Shown in pieces: positions 56,424 through 64,000 of a stretch of DNA of 64,000 nt. Position numbers and translations under genes: made by a program. Every line of letters begins with the position of its first letter. Position 1 is the stretch's first letter. The notes below the pieces were generated by a model. It had not been told where the DNA came from. It saw only the letters and a program-made list of their open reading frames with translations, and made no database searches. Origin of the DNA: DAOUJI01 sp965224415 (GTDB taxonomy: Bacteria; Chloroflexota; Dehalococcoidia; Lucifugimonadales; JAGWBF01); contig CBDCZB010000002.1 in assembly GCA_965224415.1 (NCBI GenBank), forward strand, positions 62,001 through 126,000. The letters run 5' to 3'.

Positions 56424-59195
56424 TTACCCTTCGTCGACATCCGTTTCTTCCGCATCGGCATCGGTGCTTGCTCTCTCAGCATGGTTCCCATGTCCTCTAT
56501 CTGTAACCGAGGGTTCCCGCGCCAACTCTCGGCGCATGGTGGCAACCCATTCGGGGTCAAGGCCCAAGGCCTTGATCACTGCATCGTCGATCCGCTGTCG
56601 CACGGGGTCTTCGTGCATTCGGGGGAAGGATTGGAGGGTTTCGTTTTGCAGCCAGCCGAACCAACGGCGCAGCAGGTCGCGCTCAGCGGTTCCGAGGGCG
56701 GCGAAGTTGGGAACGGGCAGCGAGCGCAGCGTATCCAGCGAGAACGACGGATAGGACGGTTTGCGGTTATCACGCTCGCCCAGCAGGGACAGCAGGCCGG
56801 GCGTGGAGTTGAGGTACAGGCACAGTGCGCTGGCTATGTCCGGGTCGTGGGGACGGCAGGGCGTCCAGATTGAACCGACGGCTTGTTCAGGCAGCATCAC
56901 CGCGGCGACCCGCGCCAAAGGCAGCCAGAGCCGGTGTGGCAACAACATTTGGCTGCGCTGCTCCCAATAGCTATCTGCAAGGTGGCGTTTTGATTCTTTC
57001 GGTTCAATGTAGACGTCGGTCTCTGCACGCATCGACTGAGTCGTGTCCGTCTTGTGGTACCAGAGCGCCCGACGACCTGACGGCGTCGGCATGTTTGAGT
57101 GGGTGTATGCGTCTCTTATCCGTTGCCCCGCAGGGCCAACTTCTGCAAGGTCGCTCAGCGGGACCATTGGAACAGCCCCGGGTTCTGCTTCGCTGAGCGT
57201 CCGATAGGCCTCCACGAGGTACGGCGACAGGAAGTTGACGGCGAACCAATCGCCGCGCTCGATATGGCTGGAGTCTACCCGCTGAATGGTAAAGTCATGC
57301 GAAACCCGGCCGTCCGTTCCCACTGCCCTCTCGATCCTTGCAGAGGTGTCAAGCGCCTCCAGCGGCGTCGCCGGGTTTCGCGCTAGGTTGACCACTCTCG
57401 TCGGCGGCTTCGGTCCGTCACCGGTCCAGCGACGGCAGATCAACAGAATCTCGCCGATGCTGGTGTTCTCCGAGAAGAAGATACGGGCGGGATCATGGGA
57501 ACTGACGATGGTGTCGATGTGGAACCGCTGAGCAAGATACTTGCGCAACTCCAGATTGCCCGGCGCAGTGGGGACCACTGAAGGCAGGACTAGCGCAAGT
57601 GTGTCGGTGTCGCCCGTGAGCATCTTCTCGGCCAGCACTGTGAAAGCCCCACCGGAGGAATGGAGGCGGGCTGCGGCGCGATGAGGCTGCCCCTCCAGAA
57701 TCTCCTTCTCCCGCCGCTTGATGGCCTGTTCATCGGAGCGGCTGAACTGGTCATGGCGCAGGCTGTCGCGGGTGAAGGGAGGGTTCATGATCACGAGGTC
57801 CATCAGTGGGGGCGGTTCCGGCATCCCCTGCTCGCTCTCCACCTGCTGCGTGGCGGACGGCCATGCGGCCAGTCGGGCCTGACCGGAGAGGAAGTCCAGG
57901 GAGCCGAGGTAGGGCTCGCCGTCGAACACGCCCAGCAAAGCCCGGTGGATGTTCATGCGGCTGAACCTGGTTGTGGGGGAGAGCATCCCCAGGGTGCTGG
58001 CGGCCATGTGGGTCGCGATCAAATTGACGTCGTAGCCCCACAGCACGTCTTCGACAAGCATCAGGCCGAGGGCCTCTTCATCTTCGAGGTCGCCACGTCC
58101 GGCGGCGTTGCGCAGGTCACGAATACGCTCGGCGGCGGCCATGAGGAGGGTGCCTGTCCCGCAGGCGGGGTCGCAAATGCGCAGGGAAGCGGCGGCGTTC
58201 GGGTCAGACCAGTCGGCATCCTGCTCGCGCAAGGCCAGCGTCGCCAGGAGCACCGCAGCGGCGGTGGAGGTATAGAAGGAGCCGTCGTAACGGGCGGTAT
58301 CCAGAACTCGGTGGAAGATGCGCCCCAGCAGGTCGTGGCGCAAACCGGTCACCCGCTCCGAGACCTGCGCCACCACACCGGCCAAACTGCGTACGGCTTG
58401 GCCGGTGTCCGGGTCTGCCGTCAACTCCGCCAACGCTGCGCGTCCGGTCTCGAAGACCGGGCGGTAGTCCACGGCGAGGATGCCGCGCCATGCCTCGCGG
58501 AAGGCGTTAATCGGGGCACTTTGTTCGGCGCACCCGGTGGCGCTGGCCGGTGGCCAGTCACCGTAGTAGCCATCTGGGCGCTGCACTGGTAGGTAGCCCT
58601 GGAGCCGGTGGTGGAACAGCATCGCCGTAGCCACAACCAGCATTCCGCGCTTGGCGGCCACAAAGTAACCATCGCTCTGCTCTCCGCCGCCGGGCTTGGT
58701 GGCGGGGAGGTCGAGGGCCCGCGCCAAGCCCTTGCGGACGGGCGTCTTCAGCCGCTGCACCACCTCGTTCAGGCTATCCGAGAGCAGTTGAGCCGCCACG
58801 TCCGCGCCGCTCAGGGAACGCGGCGCCTGCTGGATGGCCTGCGCGAGTTGTGTCACGCTGCCAGTGGACCATTCGCCTGACGGTTCTCCCGCCTTGACCC
58901 GAACGGTCCAGGCCAGTATCGCCTCGGCCAGATTGTCCTCGGTAACGTCGTCGGGATAGCAGACGGCGAACACGACGGTGGCGAGCTTCTGGCGCAGACG
59001 GGCGTCGGCATCCTTTATAGCCTGCGCCTTGCGGTCGAACCCGGTCTCCGCTTCCAGGACCACGCGCAGCCCTTCCACGTTCGCCACAACATCCATCCGC
59101 CTGCGCCCGGCCCGCTGCTCGAAGTCCGCAGCTACTCCTCGCTCGGTGAGGAGTAGGGCCAATGCACGGTTCTGGAAGTCCTCTTGCTTGTTCAT
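56424..59195 (-). CDS. N6-adenine methylase resembling single-chain type IIG restriction enzymes
   Basis: 923 residues. The N-terminal 60 residues contain RRRMDVVANVEGL followed by VVLEAET, a D-x(n)-E-x-E pattern that could be a PD-(D/E)XK nuclease core. SAM motif I is DPACGTGTLL (about residue 345) and the catalytic motif is IMNPPFTRD (about residue 475). A C-terminal target-recognition-like part ends SFSLDTLRSLPVPNF. This is the layout of type IIG/BREX-PglX-like enzymes that both cut and modify, or of a stand-alone methylase. Overlaps the VapC gene by four bases, an odd partner. Function as a restriction system is inferred. Confidence 0.7.
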   Translation of the reverse strand: MNKQEDFQNRALALLLTERGVAADFEQRAGRRRMDVVANVEGLRVVLEAETGFDRKAQAIKDADARLRQKLATVVFAVCYPDDVTEDNLAEAILAWTVRVKAGEPSGEWSTGSVTQLAQAIQQAPRSLSGADVAAQLLSDSLNEVVQRLKTPVRKGLARALDLPATKPGGGEQSDGYFVAAKRGMLVVATAMLFHHRLQGYLPVQRPDGYYGDWPPASATGCAEQSAPINAFREAWRGILAVDYRPVFETGRAALAELTADPDTGQAVRSLAGVVAQVSERVTGLRHDLLGRIFHRVLDTARYDGSFYTSTAAAVLLATLALREQDADWSDPNAAASLRICDPACGTGTLLMAAAERIRDLRNAAGRGDLEDEEALGLMLVEDVLWGYDVNLIATHMAASTLGMLSPTTRFSRMNIHRALLGVFDGEPYLGSLDFLSGQARLAAWPSATQQVESEQGMPEPPPLMDLVIMNPPFTRDSLRHDQFSRSDEQAIKRREKEILEGQPHRAAARLHSSGGAFTVLAEKMLTGDTDTLALVLPSVVPTAPGNLELRKYLAQRFHIDTIVSSHDPARIFFSENTSIGEILLICRRWTGDGPKPPTRVVNLARNPATPLEALDTSARIERAVGTDGRVSHDFTIQRVDSSHIERGDWFAVNFLSPYLVEAYRTLSEAEPGAVPMVPLSDLAEVGPAGQRIRDAYTHSNMPTPSGRRALWYHKTDTTQSMRAETDVYIEPKESKRHLADSYWEQRSQMLLPHRLWLPLARVAAVMLPEQAVGSIWTPCRPHDPDIASALCLYLNSTPGLLSLLGERDNRKPSYPSFSLDTLRSLPVPNFAALGTAERDLLRRWFGWLQNETLQSFPRMHEDPVRQRIDDAVIKALGLDPEWVATMRRELAREPSVTDRGHGNHAERASTDADAEETDVDEG

Positions 59196-59605
59196 CCCGC
59201 CCCGTTTTCGAACGGGTTCAGCAACTCCGCCTGAAGCTGGCTGAAGTCACTCACGTTCCGGGTCACGACCGTCAGTCTGTGAACGACGGCAGTCGCCGCA
59301 ATCATGGCGTCCTCAGTAATGGTGCCCGACCTCCCGTGCATGAGCCGCGCCCACTCCCGGAAGGCGGGCGCGTCCATGGGCAATACGCTGTAGGAAGCCA
59401 GCACCTTGTCCAGCCAGGCTTCCAACTCCTCCGCCTTGGCCGCATCCTGCTCACGGGTGATCTCGATCCCCGCCTGTATCTCTCCGACCGTAACGGCAGA
59501 CACGAAGAGTTGCTCCGCCGGCACATCCGCGATCCAATCCAGGACAGCGCCGTGTGGACGGGGGCGACGCAGTTCCGAGACCACGTTGGTATCGAGGAGG
59601 TACAT
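59192..59605 (-). CDS. VapC-like PIN-domain toxin
   Basis: 137 residues. PIN-domain acidic residues are visible in YLLDTNVVSELR (Asp6), VGEIQAG (Glu) and TEDAMIAA (Asp), plus NVSDF. Such proteins are RNases that cleave tRNA or rRNA. It follows the VapB/Phd-like gene at 59610 (gap of four bases), its antitoxin. Its 3' end overlaps the methylase start. Confidence 0.88.
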   Translation of the reverse strand: MYLLDTNVVSELRRPRPHGAVLDWIADVPAEQLFVSAVTVGEIQAGIEITREQDAAKAEELEAWLDKVLASYSVLPMDAPAFREWARLMHGRSGTITEDAMIAATAVVHRLTVVTRNVSDFSQLQAELLNPFENGAG

Positions 59606-59609
59606 GGGC

Positions 59610-59870
59610 CTACTCCACGACCAAGGGTGTTCGATGGCGGCGCTGTCGGCGCGGTGGCGTAAGGTCCTCGGTCCGCGCCTCCGAGGCGAGGAGCAACTCC
59701 TTCAGGTCCGGCTTGGTCATGCGCTCCAGCCTCCGCCACTGCTCGATGGGAAGGAGCACGGCGGTTTCGACTCCGCGCTTGGTCACGATCTGCGGCCCTT
59801 CCGTGAGGGTGGTATCGAGGAGCTCGCTGAACCTCGACTTGGCGTCTTGCACAGGCCATTTCTTGTTCAT
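59610..59870 (-). CDS. Phd/YefM-type antitoxin (VapB-like partner)
   Basis: 86 residues starting KKWPVQDAKSRFSELLD, the Phd/YefM N-terminal signature, then TEGPQIVTKRG and TAVLLPIEQW. The C-terminal basic/Pro tail is the probable toxin-binding part. Located immediately upstream of the PIN toxin gene in the same operon; it probably represses it from a site upstream of 59870. Confidence 0.88.
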   Translation of the reverse strand: MNKKWPVQDAKSRFSELLDTTLTEGPQIVTKRGVETAVLLPIEQWRRLERMTKPDLKELLLASEARTEDLTPPRRQRRHRTPLVVE

Positions 59871-60073
59871 GATTCACTCCAAAGAATAAGGACTAGGTAT
59901 CAGACTAGCTTAGAAGCCTCATTGATGTCAAGCTGAACTGCTGGTCGCTGGTACGTTGGACTGCCAGCAAGCCATTACATTCGCCATTTTCTCCGTTCAC
60001 AATGGAATGATAGGGCAGTTGTCGACGACAGCCGATGTGTGAATACGACACAGCAAGGAATGAAAACCCTGAT

Positions 60074-61786
60074 ATGACTCTCTCCGGCCGGAAGCTATTC
60101 GACGCCCTCAGCCGGATGCCGTTCGTCGAATCGACGGAGCTGGCGCTTATTCTCGGTGAGCCGCACGCGACAGTGCACCGAACCCTGAGCAACCTAATGG
60201 CCGACGGCGTCGTAGAGAGAGTCAGCCATGGCACCGCCCACCTGCCGTCTAGCGGGAGATACTGCCTGACAGCCAACGGGGTCAAAGAGGCGGCCGAGGC
60301 CTTGGGCTTTGGCACGCCCTCGGACTTCGTGCGGGCCTACCCGATGTCCAGGGAGTGGCTGACGCTGCTCCTCCGCCGGATGGACGCGGTGGCCGCCGTC
60401 TATCGCCTGGCCGCCACCATGTCCCCCGGCACAGACGGACGCAGGACCCGCGTGGAGTTCCACCGCAGGGGCCGCTTCGACGCCACCATCACCCTCCACG
60501 ACGGCCGGGACTTCGGCGTGGTGCGCCAGGGCCTGGCCCTGCGGCGTCGCTCGCTCCACGACCGGCTGCGAGCCTTGGCGGAGTACGACTACAGCCGACG
60601 CCCGGACATCGTGCTGATCCTAGTTCCCAGCGTGTGGGAGAGAAGGCTGACGGGGAGGTTCTGCGACCGCGTCTATCTCAGGGACTTTTTCACCGCCGTG
60701 GAGTCCAGGTGGGCGCTGGAACGACGGAACCGCCGCGTCTGGCAGGAGACCACCGGGTTATTCGGGAACACGTACCACACCCTGGAACACGTCATCTCCC
60801 GGGGCAGGCCCGGCAGGAGACCCTCTACTGCGTCGCCGGAGCGCAAACGGGCCTCCATACCCCAGCCTGAGCGTATGATGCAGGCTGCGCCGGTCTTCGG
60901 CCTCGCTCCTTCGGAGAAGCGAACCCTTGACCTCATCACCGACCACCCGATGATCCCCCGTGAACACCTTGCCCTCTGGCTCGGTGTTTCCAAGGGGCGG
61001 GTCAGTCAGATAGTGCGCAGCTTGGTGAAGACCTGGGGCCTCATCGAGCGTCACGGCAGACGCGGCGACGTTCGCTACACGTTGTCCGCCGAGGGCATAC
61101 GCTACGTCACCCACCGGGACCGGGCCGAACTGCCCACTACGCGGGGCATCTGGAGCACGGCCCTCACCACCGACAAAGAGGGGCGCAGGCGGCACGTCGG
61201 CCATCGTATCGAGACGTGGGCGCGGCAGACGAAACACGCCGACGGCATCACGTGGTTCCTCTCGAAGCTTGCGGCCGAGGCCAGGGCCGACCCCGACAGC
61301 GAGCTGGTGTGGTCCGTCCCCACCGCCCGGTCCGACCGGGCCTACAACTGGGGCCGGTCCGCCATTGCCCCAGACGCCGTGGGACAGATGACCGCTGGGG
61401 GACTTCGGATGCCGTTCTACCTCGAGCACGAGCTGCGCGCCCGCCACCCCAGGGGAGTCAGTGCCCGCCTCGACCCCTATGAAGACTACTACTGGTCCAA
61501 CGAGCATAAAGAAGACCAGCCGCCGTACCCCGTCACGCTGTTCGTCGTGGACAGTGAAGAGGTCGAGGACACCTACGTTAGCACCGCCGCCCGGATGAAC
61601 CGGAAGTCGCTGCCCATCCTCGTGTCGTGCGTCCCCGTGCTGTCCACCAGGGGGATACTAGGGAAGTCCTGGCGACCGTTGTGGGAGGCTGCATCCCTGC
61701 GACTGGCGCTGTCCGGCATGAGCGCCTACACCTACGACTCGCTGTTCCACCGGATGCATCCCCGTCCTGTAGGGGGTGACACATAG
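60074..61786 (+). CDS. Replication-relaxation-like winged-helix protein (second paralogue)
   Basis: About 570 residues. MTLSGRKLFDALSRMPFVES aligns with the start of the paralogue at 19577, so ATG 60074 is preferred to the in-frame ATG at 60035. Shared features: RYCLTANGVKEAAEALG, LLLRRMDAVAAVYRLA and DGRDFGVVRQGLA, and a second winged helix near 300 (EHLALWLGVSKGRVSQIV). No nuclease motif seen. It mirrors the left-end copy in strand and position. Role in DNA nicking or initiation is inferred from family and context. Confidence 0.6.
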   Translation: MTLSGRKLFDALSRMPFVESTELALILGEPHATVHRTLSNLMADGVVERVSHGTAHLPSSGRYCLTANGVKEAAEALGFGTPSDFVRAYPMSREWLTLLLRRMDAVAAVYRLAATMSPGTDGRRTRVEFHRRGRFDATITLHDGRDFGVVRQGLALRRRSLHDRLRALAEYDYSRRPDIVLILVPSVWERRLTGRFCDRVYLRDFFTAVESRWALERRNRRVWQETTGLFGNTYHTLEHVISRGRPGRRPSTASPERKRASIPQPERMMQAAPVFGLAPSEKRTLDLITDHPMIPREHLALWLGVSKGRVSQIVRSLVKTWGLIERHGRRGDVRYTLSAEGIRYVTHRDRAELPTTRGIWSTALTTDKEGRRRHVGHRIETWARQTKHADGITWFLSKLAAEARADPDSELVWSVPTARSDRAYNWGRSAIAPDAVGQMTAGGLRMPFYLEHELRARHPRGVSARLDPYEDYYWSNEHKEDQPPYPVTLFVVDSEEVEDTYVSTAARMNRKSLPILVSCVPVLSTRGILGKSWRPLWEAASLRLALSGMSAYTYDSLFHRMHPRPVGGDT

Positions 61787-62055
61787 ATAGCGCTGACCCA
61801 CCGCTGTCTGCCCTCTAGGTTGTCTGGGGGCTGCAAAGTTGCGCCAGCCGGACGAGTTTCGGAACCGTGGTTCTAGGGTTTCCGACCCATTTGCCCTTTT
61901 TTCAGCTACGAAACGGGATTGACGTATCGCCCTGACGTGTCGCAACGTATCAGGCCGCAAAATGCGAAGCTATGCTAAACTAAATCATCGACCCGATGAC
62001 AACTTGTTTGCACGTTTGCAACCCTGACGTGTCAGCCAATAGGGAGGGAACAGAG
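61787..62055 (+). promoter_or_regulatory. Control region with CCCTGACGTGTC repeats
   Basis: CCCTGACGTGTC occurs at 61930-61941 and 62022-62033; the second extends to the palindrome TGACGTGTCA. They lie before the HTH gene at 62056, a probable operator pair. Nothing else seen in the 269 bases. Confidence 0.45.
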
Positions 62056-62508
62056 ATGGATGAGCCCGTCCGCTGGGTGACGAAAGCGGAGGCTGCGGAG
62101 GAGTTGGAGATATCCCTCTCGACCCTGGACCGGAAGATCAGGTCGGGAGAGGTCGATGCCCGTCGGGAGAGGCACCGGGTCTACGTGCGGATGGAGGGGG
62201 AGTACATCACCGACGAGGAGTTGCTGCGCCGGGCCATCATCAGGGAGGACGAGCTTGAGCGGAACGTGCGGGAGTTGGAGCGGAAGCTGTCCGAGTCGGA
62301 GCGCAGAGCGTCCGAATTGGAGCGGGAGCGGGATGAGGCCAAGAAGGCTGCATCCGCCGGTAGGCTGGCGCATCATGAGCTTGAGAGGGCGCACGAGAAG
62401 GAGACCGCCGAGCACAAGGTGACGACGGTGGTGCTCAATATAGTACGCGTGATCGCCCTTGTGCTGCTCGTGGTCGTCGGTCTGCTCACCTGGCGGCTGT
62501 TCGCGTAG
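62056..62508 (+). CDS. HTH / coiled-coil membrane protein
   Basis: 150 residues from ATG with GGGAGGGAACAG upstream. WVTKAEAAEELEISLSTLDR is an excisionase/MerR-like helix-turn-helix (about residues 7-45, with YVRMEGEYI). A long charged coiled coil (about 65-125, ERNVRELERKLSESERRASE) precedes one C-terminal membrane helix (VIALVLLVVVGLLTWRLF). Membrane-tethered DNA binding could relate to positioning or signalling. Possibly an excision or partition factor; this is a guess from context. Confidence 0.65.
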   Translation: MDEPVRWVTKAEAAEELEISLSTLDRKIRSGEVDARRERHRVYVRMEGEYITDEELLRRAIIREDELERNVRELERKLSESERRASELERERDEAKKAASAGRLAHHELERAHEKETAEHKVTTVVLNIVRVIALVLLVVVGLLTWRLFA

Positions 62509-62916
62509 GACGGATGGCCATGTTCCAACTTCCCCACCTTGTAGCTGGTGCTGCCCCATAACTCCCGCCAACTTCCTTGTTCCAGTTTCCCCACTTCATA
62601 GCTGCGGCTGCCCCATGACCGTGGAAGGGGCACCGGAATCGAATTGCTTACTCCGATGTGACAGGATGCCCCGTTTACCCGATTTCAGCTACGACATCGC
62701 CCGAACAGCAACTTGCCGCTCCATCGGTTTTCCTGTACACGGGTAGGACACCGCCAGCGCCTCCCGGAATCTCGCGCCCTGTGAGGGGGGACTGTGGGCG
62801 TGCCCTGTCCGGCCCCTTTTCACCGCTGCGGGACTTGCATCGTTATCACTAACTCACTACAATGTAACGGGTCGCTCAACTTCCACCCAGACGAGCCTAG
62901 ACAGAGGAGACACGAG
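62509..62916. repeat. Intergenic repeat block (62,590-62,752 inverted to 30,913-31,080)
   Basis: 408 bases with no credible gene. AATTGCTTACTCCGATG at 62,642-62,658 is the inverted exact copy of the core at 17,094, and the longer block 62,590-62,752 is the inverse of 30,913-31,080. Also contains GGGGGGACTGTG (62,785), like the 30,839 palindrome. Confidence 0.6.
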
Positions 62917-63321
62917 ATGGCTGTAGACCAGAAAGACAAGTACCGGGATATGGTAATCCGGGGTAAGTACCAGAGACTCTACTCGTACCTGAGCAGCCTT
63001 CAGGTCTCTGAGTGGAGGACCTCCTTCAACGAGGTGGAGGCGGTCATTGGATTCGAGCTGCCTCCGTCCGCAAGGCTGCACCGGCCCTGGTGGGGAAATC
63101 AGAGAGGCGGGAACGGTCACAGCCACGCCCTTGCCTGGAGCGTCGCCGGATGGGAGACGGCGGAAGTTGACATGGAGACAGGGACGCTGCTGTTCCGGCG
63201 AACGCACTCCAATCCGGTACCCAGGCTTCCCCTCGACGAAGCATGGCCCGTCCACCCCACGGCAGTGTGGCCGGAAGGCTTGAGTCTCAGGCGAGAGGAC
63301 CTCTACGAGGAGAGGGTCTAG
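62917..63321 (+). CDS. DUF7662-like protein
   Basis: 134 residues from ATG 62917 (AGGAGA upstream). KDKYRDMVIRGKY, SFNEVEAVIGFELPPSARLH, WWGNQRGGNGHS and ALAWSVAGWETAEVD match the DUF7662 pattern (LP-x-S-A-R then W-W-x-N). The family is uncharacterised and often near mobile or defence genes. It is directly followed (six bases) by a PIN-domain gene, so it may be its partner or antitoxin. Confidence 0.7.
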   Translation: MAVDQKDKYRDMVIRGKYQRLYSYLSSLQVSEWRTSFNEVEAVIGFELPPSARLHRPWWGNQRGGNGHSHALAWSVAGWETAEVDMETGTLLFRRTHSNPVPRLPLDEAWPVHPTAVWPEGLSLRREDLYEERV

Positions 63322-63327
63322 CCCACC

Positions 63328-63750
63328 ATGTTCATAGACACCAACGTGCTGGTGAAGTCCCGCATCCCCACCGCGCCGGACCACGATGTGTCCAGGGCAA
63401 GCCTGGAACACGCTTTTCGAGACCCTGGACCGCTGAGGATCAGTCGTCAGGTGATACGCGAGTACCTGGCGGTGGTCACTCGACCGCAGACCTGGCCGGT
63501 GGCCCTCACGCGCGAGGAGGCGCTTGATGACGTGAGCAGGCTGCTTGGCAGCTTCGAGATACTTGAGGACGGCCCCGTGGTGACCGAGTTCCTGGTGGCC
63601 CTATGCCGAAAGATTCCCGCAGGGGGGCGACAGATTCACGACGCCAACATCGTGGCGACCATGCTGGCGCATGGAGAGCGCAGGCTGCTGACGTTCAACA
63701 CCGCAGACTTTCGGCGTTACGGCGACCGCATCGAGTTGGTGGACAGCTAA
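63328..63750 (+). CDS. PIN-domain putative ribonuclease toxin
   Basis: 140 residues. PIN-domain acidic residues are visible in MFIDTNVLVKS, VIREYLAVV, HDANIVA and FNTADFRR. This is the arrangement of VapC-type RNases. It follows the DUF7662-like gene by six bases. If a toxin, its antitoxin is unusual in not being VapB, Phd or RHH. Confidence 0.8.
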   Translation: MFIDTNVLVKSRIPTAPDHDVSRASLEHAFRDPGPLRISRQVIREYLAVVTRPQTWPVALTREEALDDVSRLLGSFEILEDGPVVTEFLVALCRKIPAGGRQIHDANIVATMLAHGERRLLTFNTADFRRYGDRIELVDS

Positions 63751-63787
63751 ACAGAGTTGCTTGAATGGATTCATTGAGGAGGGCAGT

Positions 63788-64000
63788 ATGAAGAAGCATC
63801 TACAGTCCATAACGCCGGCGGCGCTCTACGCCAGGGTATCCAGCGACCGGCAGGACGTGGACCTGTCCGTGTCCGCCCAGCTACGGGCGCTCAAGGAGTA
63901 CGCCAAGGCCAACGGCTACTCCGTGGCCCGCGAGTACGTGGACGAGGCCGAGAGCGGCCGCGTCGCCAACCGGCCCCAGTTCAGGGAGATGATCGAGGAG
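63788..64000 (+). CDS. Serine recombinase, second copy (5' part; runs out of window)
   Basis: 71 residues seen from ATG with AGGAGGGCAGT upstream. ALYARVSSDRQDVDLS has the catalytic serine; the next 45 residues are about 77% identical to the recombinase at 13694. It reads rightward, whereas the first copy reads leftward. It may belong to the right end of the same element, or to an adjacent one. The rest lies beyond the window. Confidence 0.9.
   Translation, partial: MKKHLQSITPAALYARVSSDRQDVDLSVSAQLRALKEYAKANGYSVAREYVDEAESGRVANRPQFREMIEE

Noticed and set aside
57660..58592. 310-codon rightward frame in the methylase region
   Set aside because: Antisense of the methylase, whose motifs DPACGTG and NPPF are on the minus strand.

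Overview
The window is a GC-rich bacterial chromosome segment (1 to about 13,680) joined at a tRNA-Ala gene to a large integrated element (about 13,690 to beyond 64,000). I think the host is a Chloroflexota lineage, possibly SAR202/Dehalococcoidia-like. This is an inference from the protein flavour, the glcDEF-type cluster and the serine recombinase at a tRNA gene; no rRNA or marker gene here proves it.

Backbone (1-13,680). Ordinary housekeeping and metabolic genes: a CopD-like membrane protein, a Trm112-like zinc protein, an HtrA-like protease whose N-terminal anchor lies in another frame, a TenA thiaminase II, a three-gene glycolate/lactate-type oxidase cluster (glcD-glcE-glcF) followed by a lipoprotein and a small membrane protein, an RHH/RelE toxin-antitoxin pair with a palindromic operator, a serine/alanine-glyoxylate aminotransferase, the operon acpS-nnr (NAD(P)HX repair), folD, and a PAC2-family protein. 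The oxidase cluster would produce glyoxylate and the nearby aminotransferase could consume it.

Integrated element. Left end: a large serine recombinase whose last codons are the antisense of the tRNA-Ala gene, an RHH protein, an ImmA/IrrE-like protein with an XRE repressor, then a rightward cluster of four small helix-turn-helix genes. From 18.8 to 30.8 kb a leftward transfer operon encodes a DUF3800 protein, a replication-relaxation-like protein, a VirD4/TraG-type coupling ATPase, a VirB4 ATPase, two small pilin-like membrane proteins, a PrgI-like fusion protein, a VirB6/TrbL-like channel protein and an exported protein. I see no canonical relaxase. From 31.1 to 44.8 kb a rightward DNA-processing block encodes a DnaG-like primase, a Rad52-type annealing protein, a DUF7007 protein, a stand-alone TSCPD domain, a Cas4/RecB-like nuclease, DUF2958, SSB, RadC, a DUF6094-like methyltransferase and an SNF2-like helicase. 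Most of its transcription units are preceded by the same two-hairpin leader, repeated at least eight times. A second, palindromic repeat encoding P-V-S-S-T-G-Q-A is inserted in frame in three of its genes.

Cargo (45-59.9 kb). A giant exported FN3/cadherin/trypsin-like protein split by an in-frame TAG, a membrane-anchored partner, a broken HsdR fragment, a lipoprotein, a DUF2269 membrane protein, an unrecognised membrane protein, a single-chain N6-adenine methylase resembling type IIG restriction enzymes, and a VapBC-type pair. Right end (60-64 kb): a second replication-relaxation-like paralogue, an HTH/coiled-coil membrane protein, a DUF7662-PIN pair and the start of a second serine recombinase about 77% identical to the first but pointing the other way. 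The two ends are thus partly mirror images, and a dispersed repeat (core AGTAAGCAATT) marks intergenic gaps throughout the element. I found no CRISPR array, rRNA or insertion sequence.
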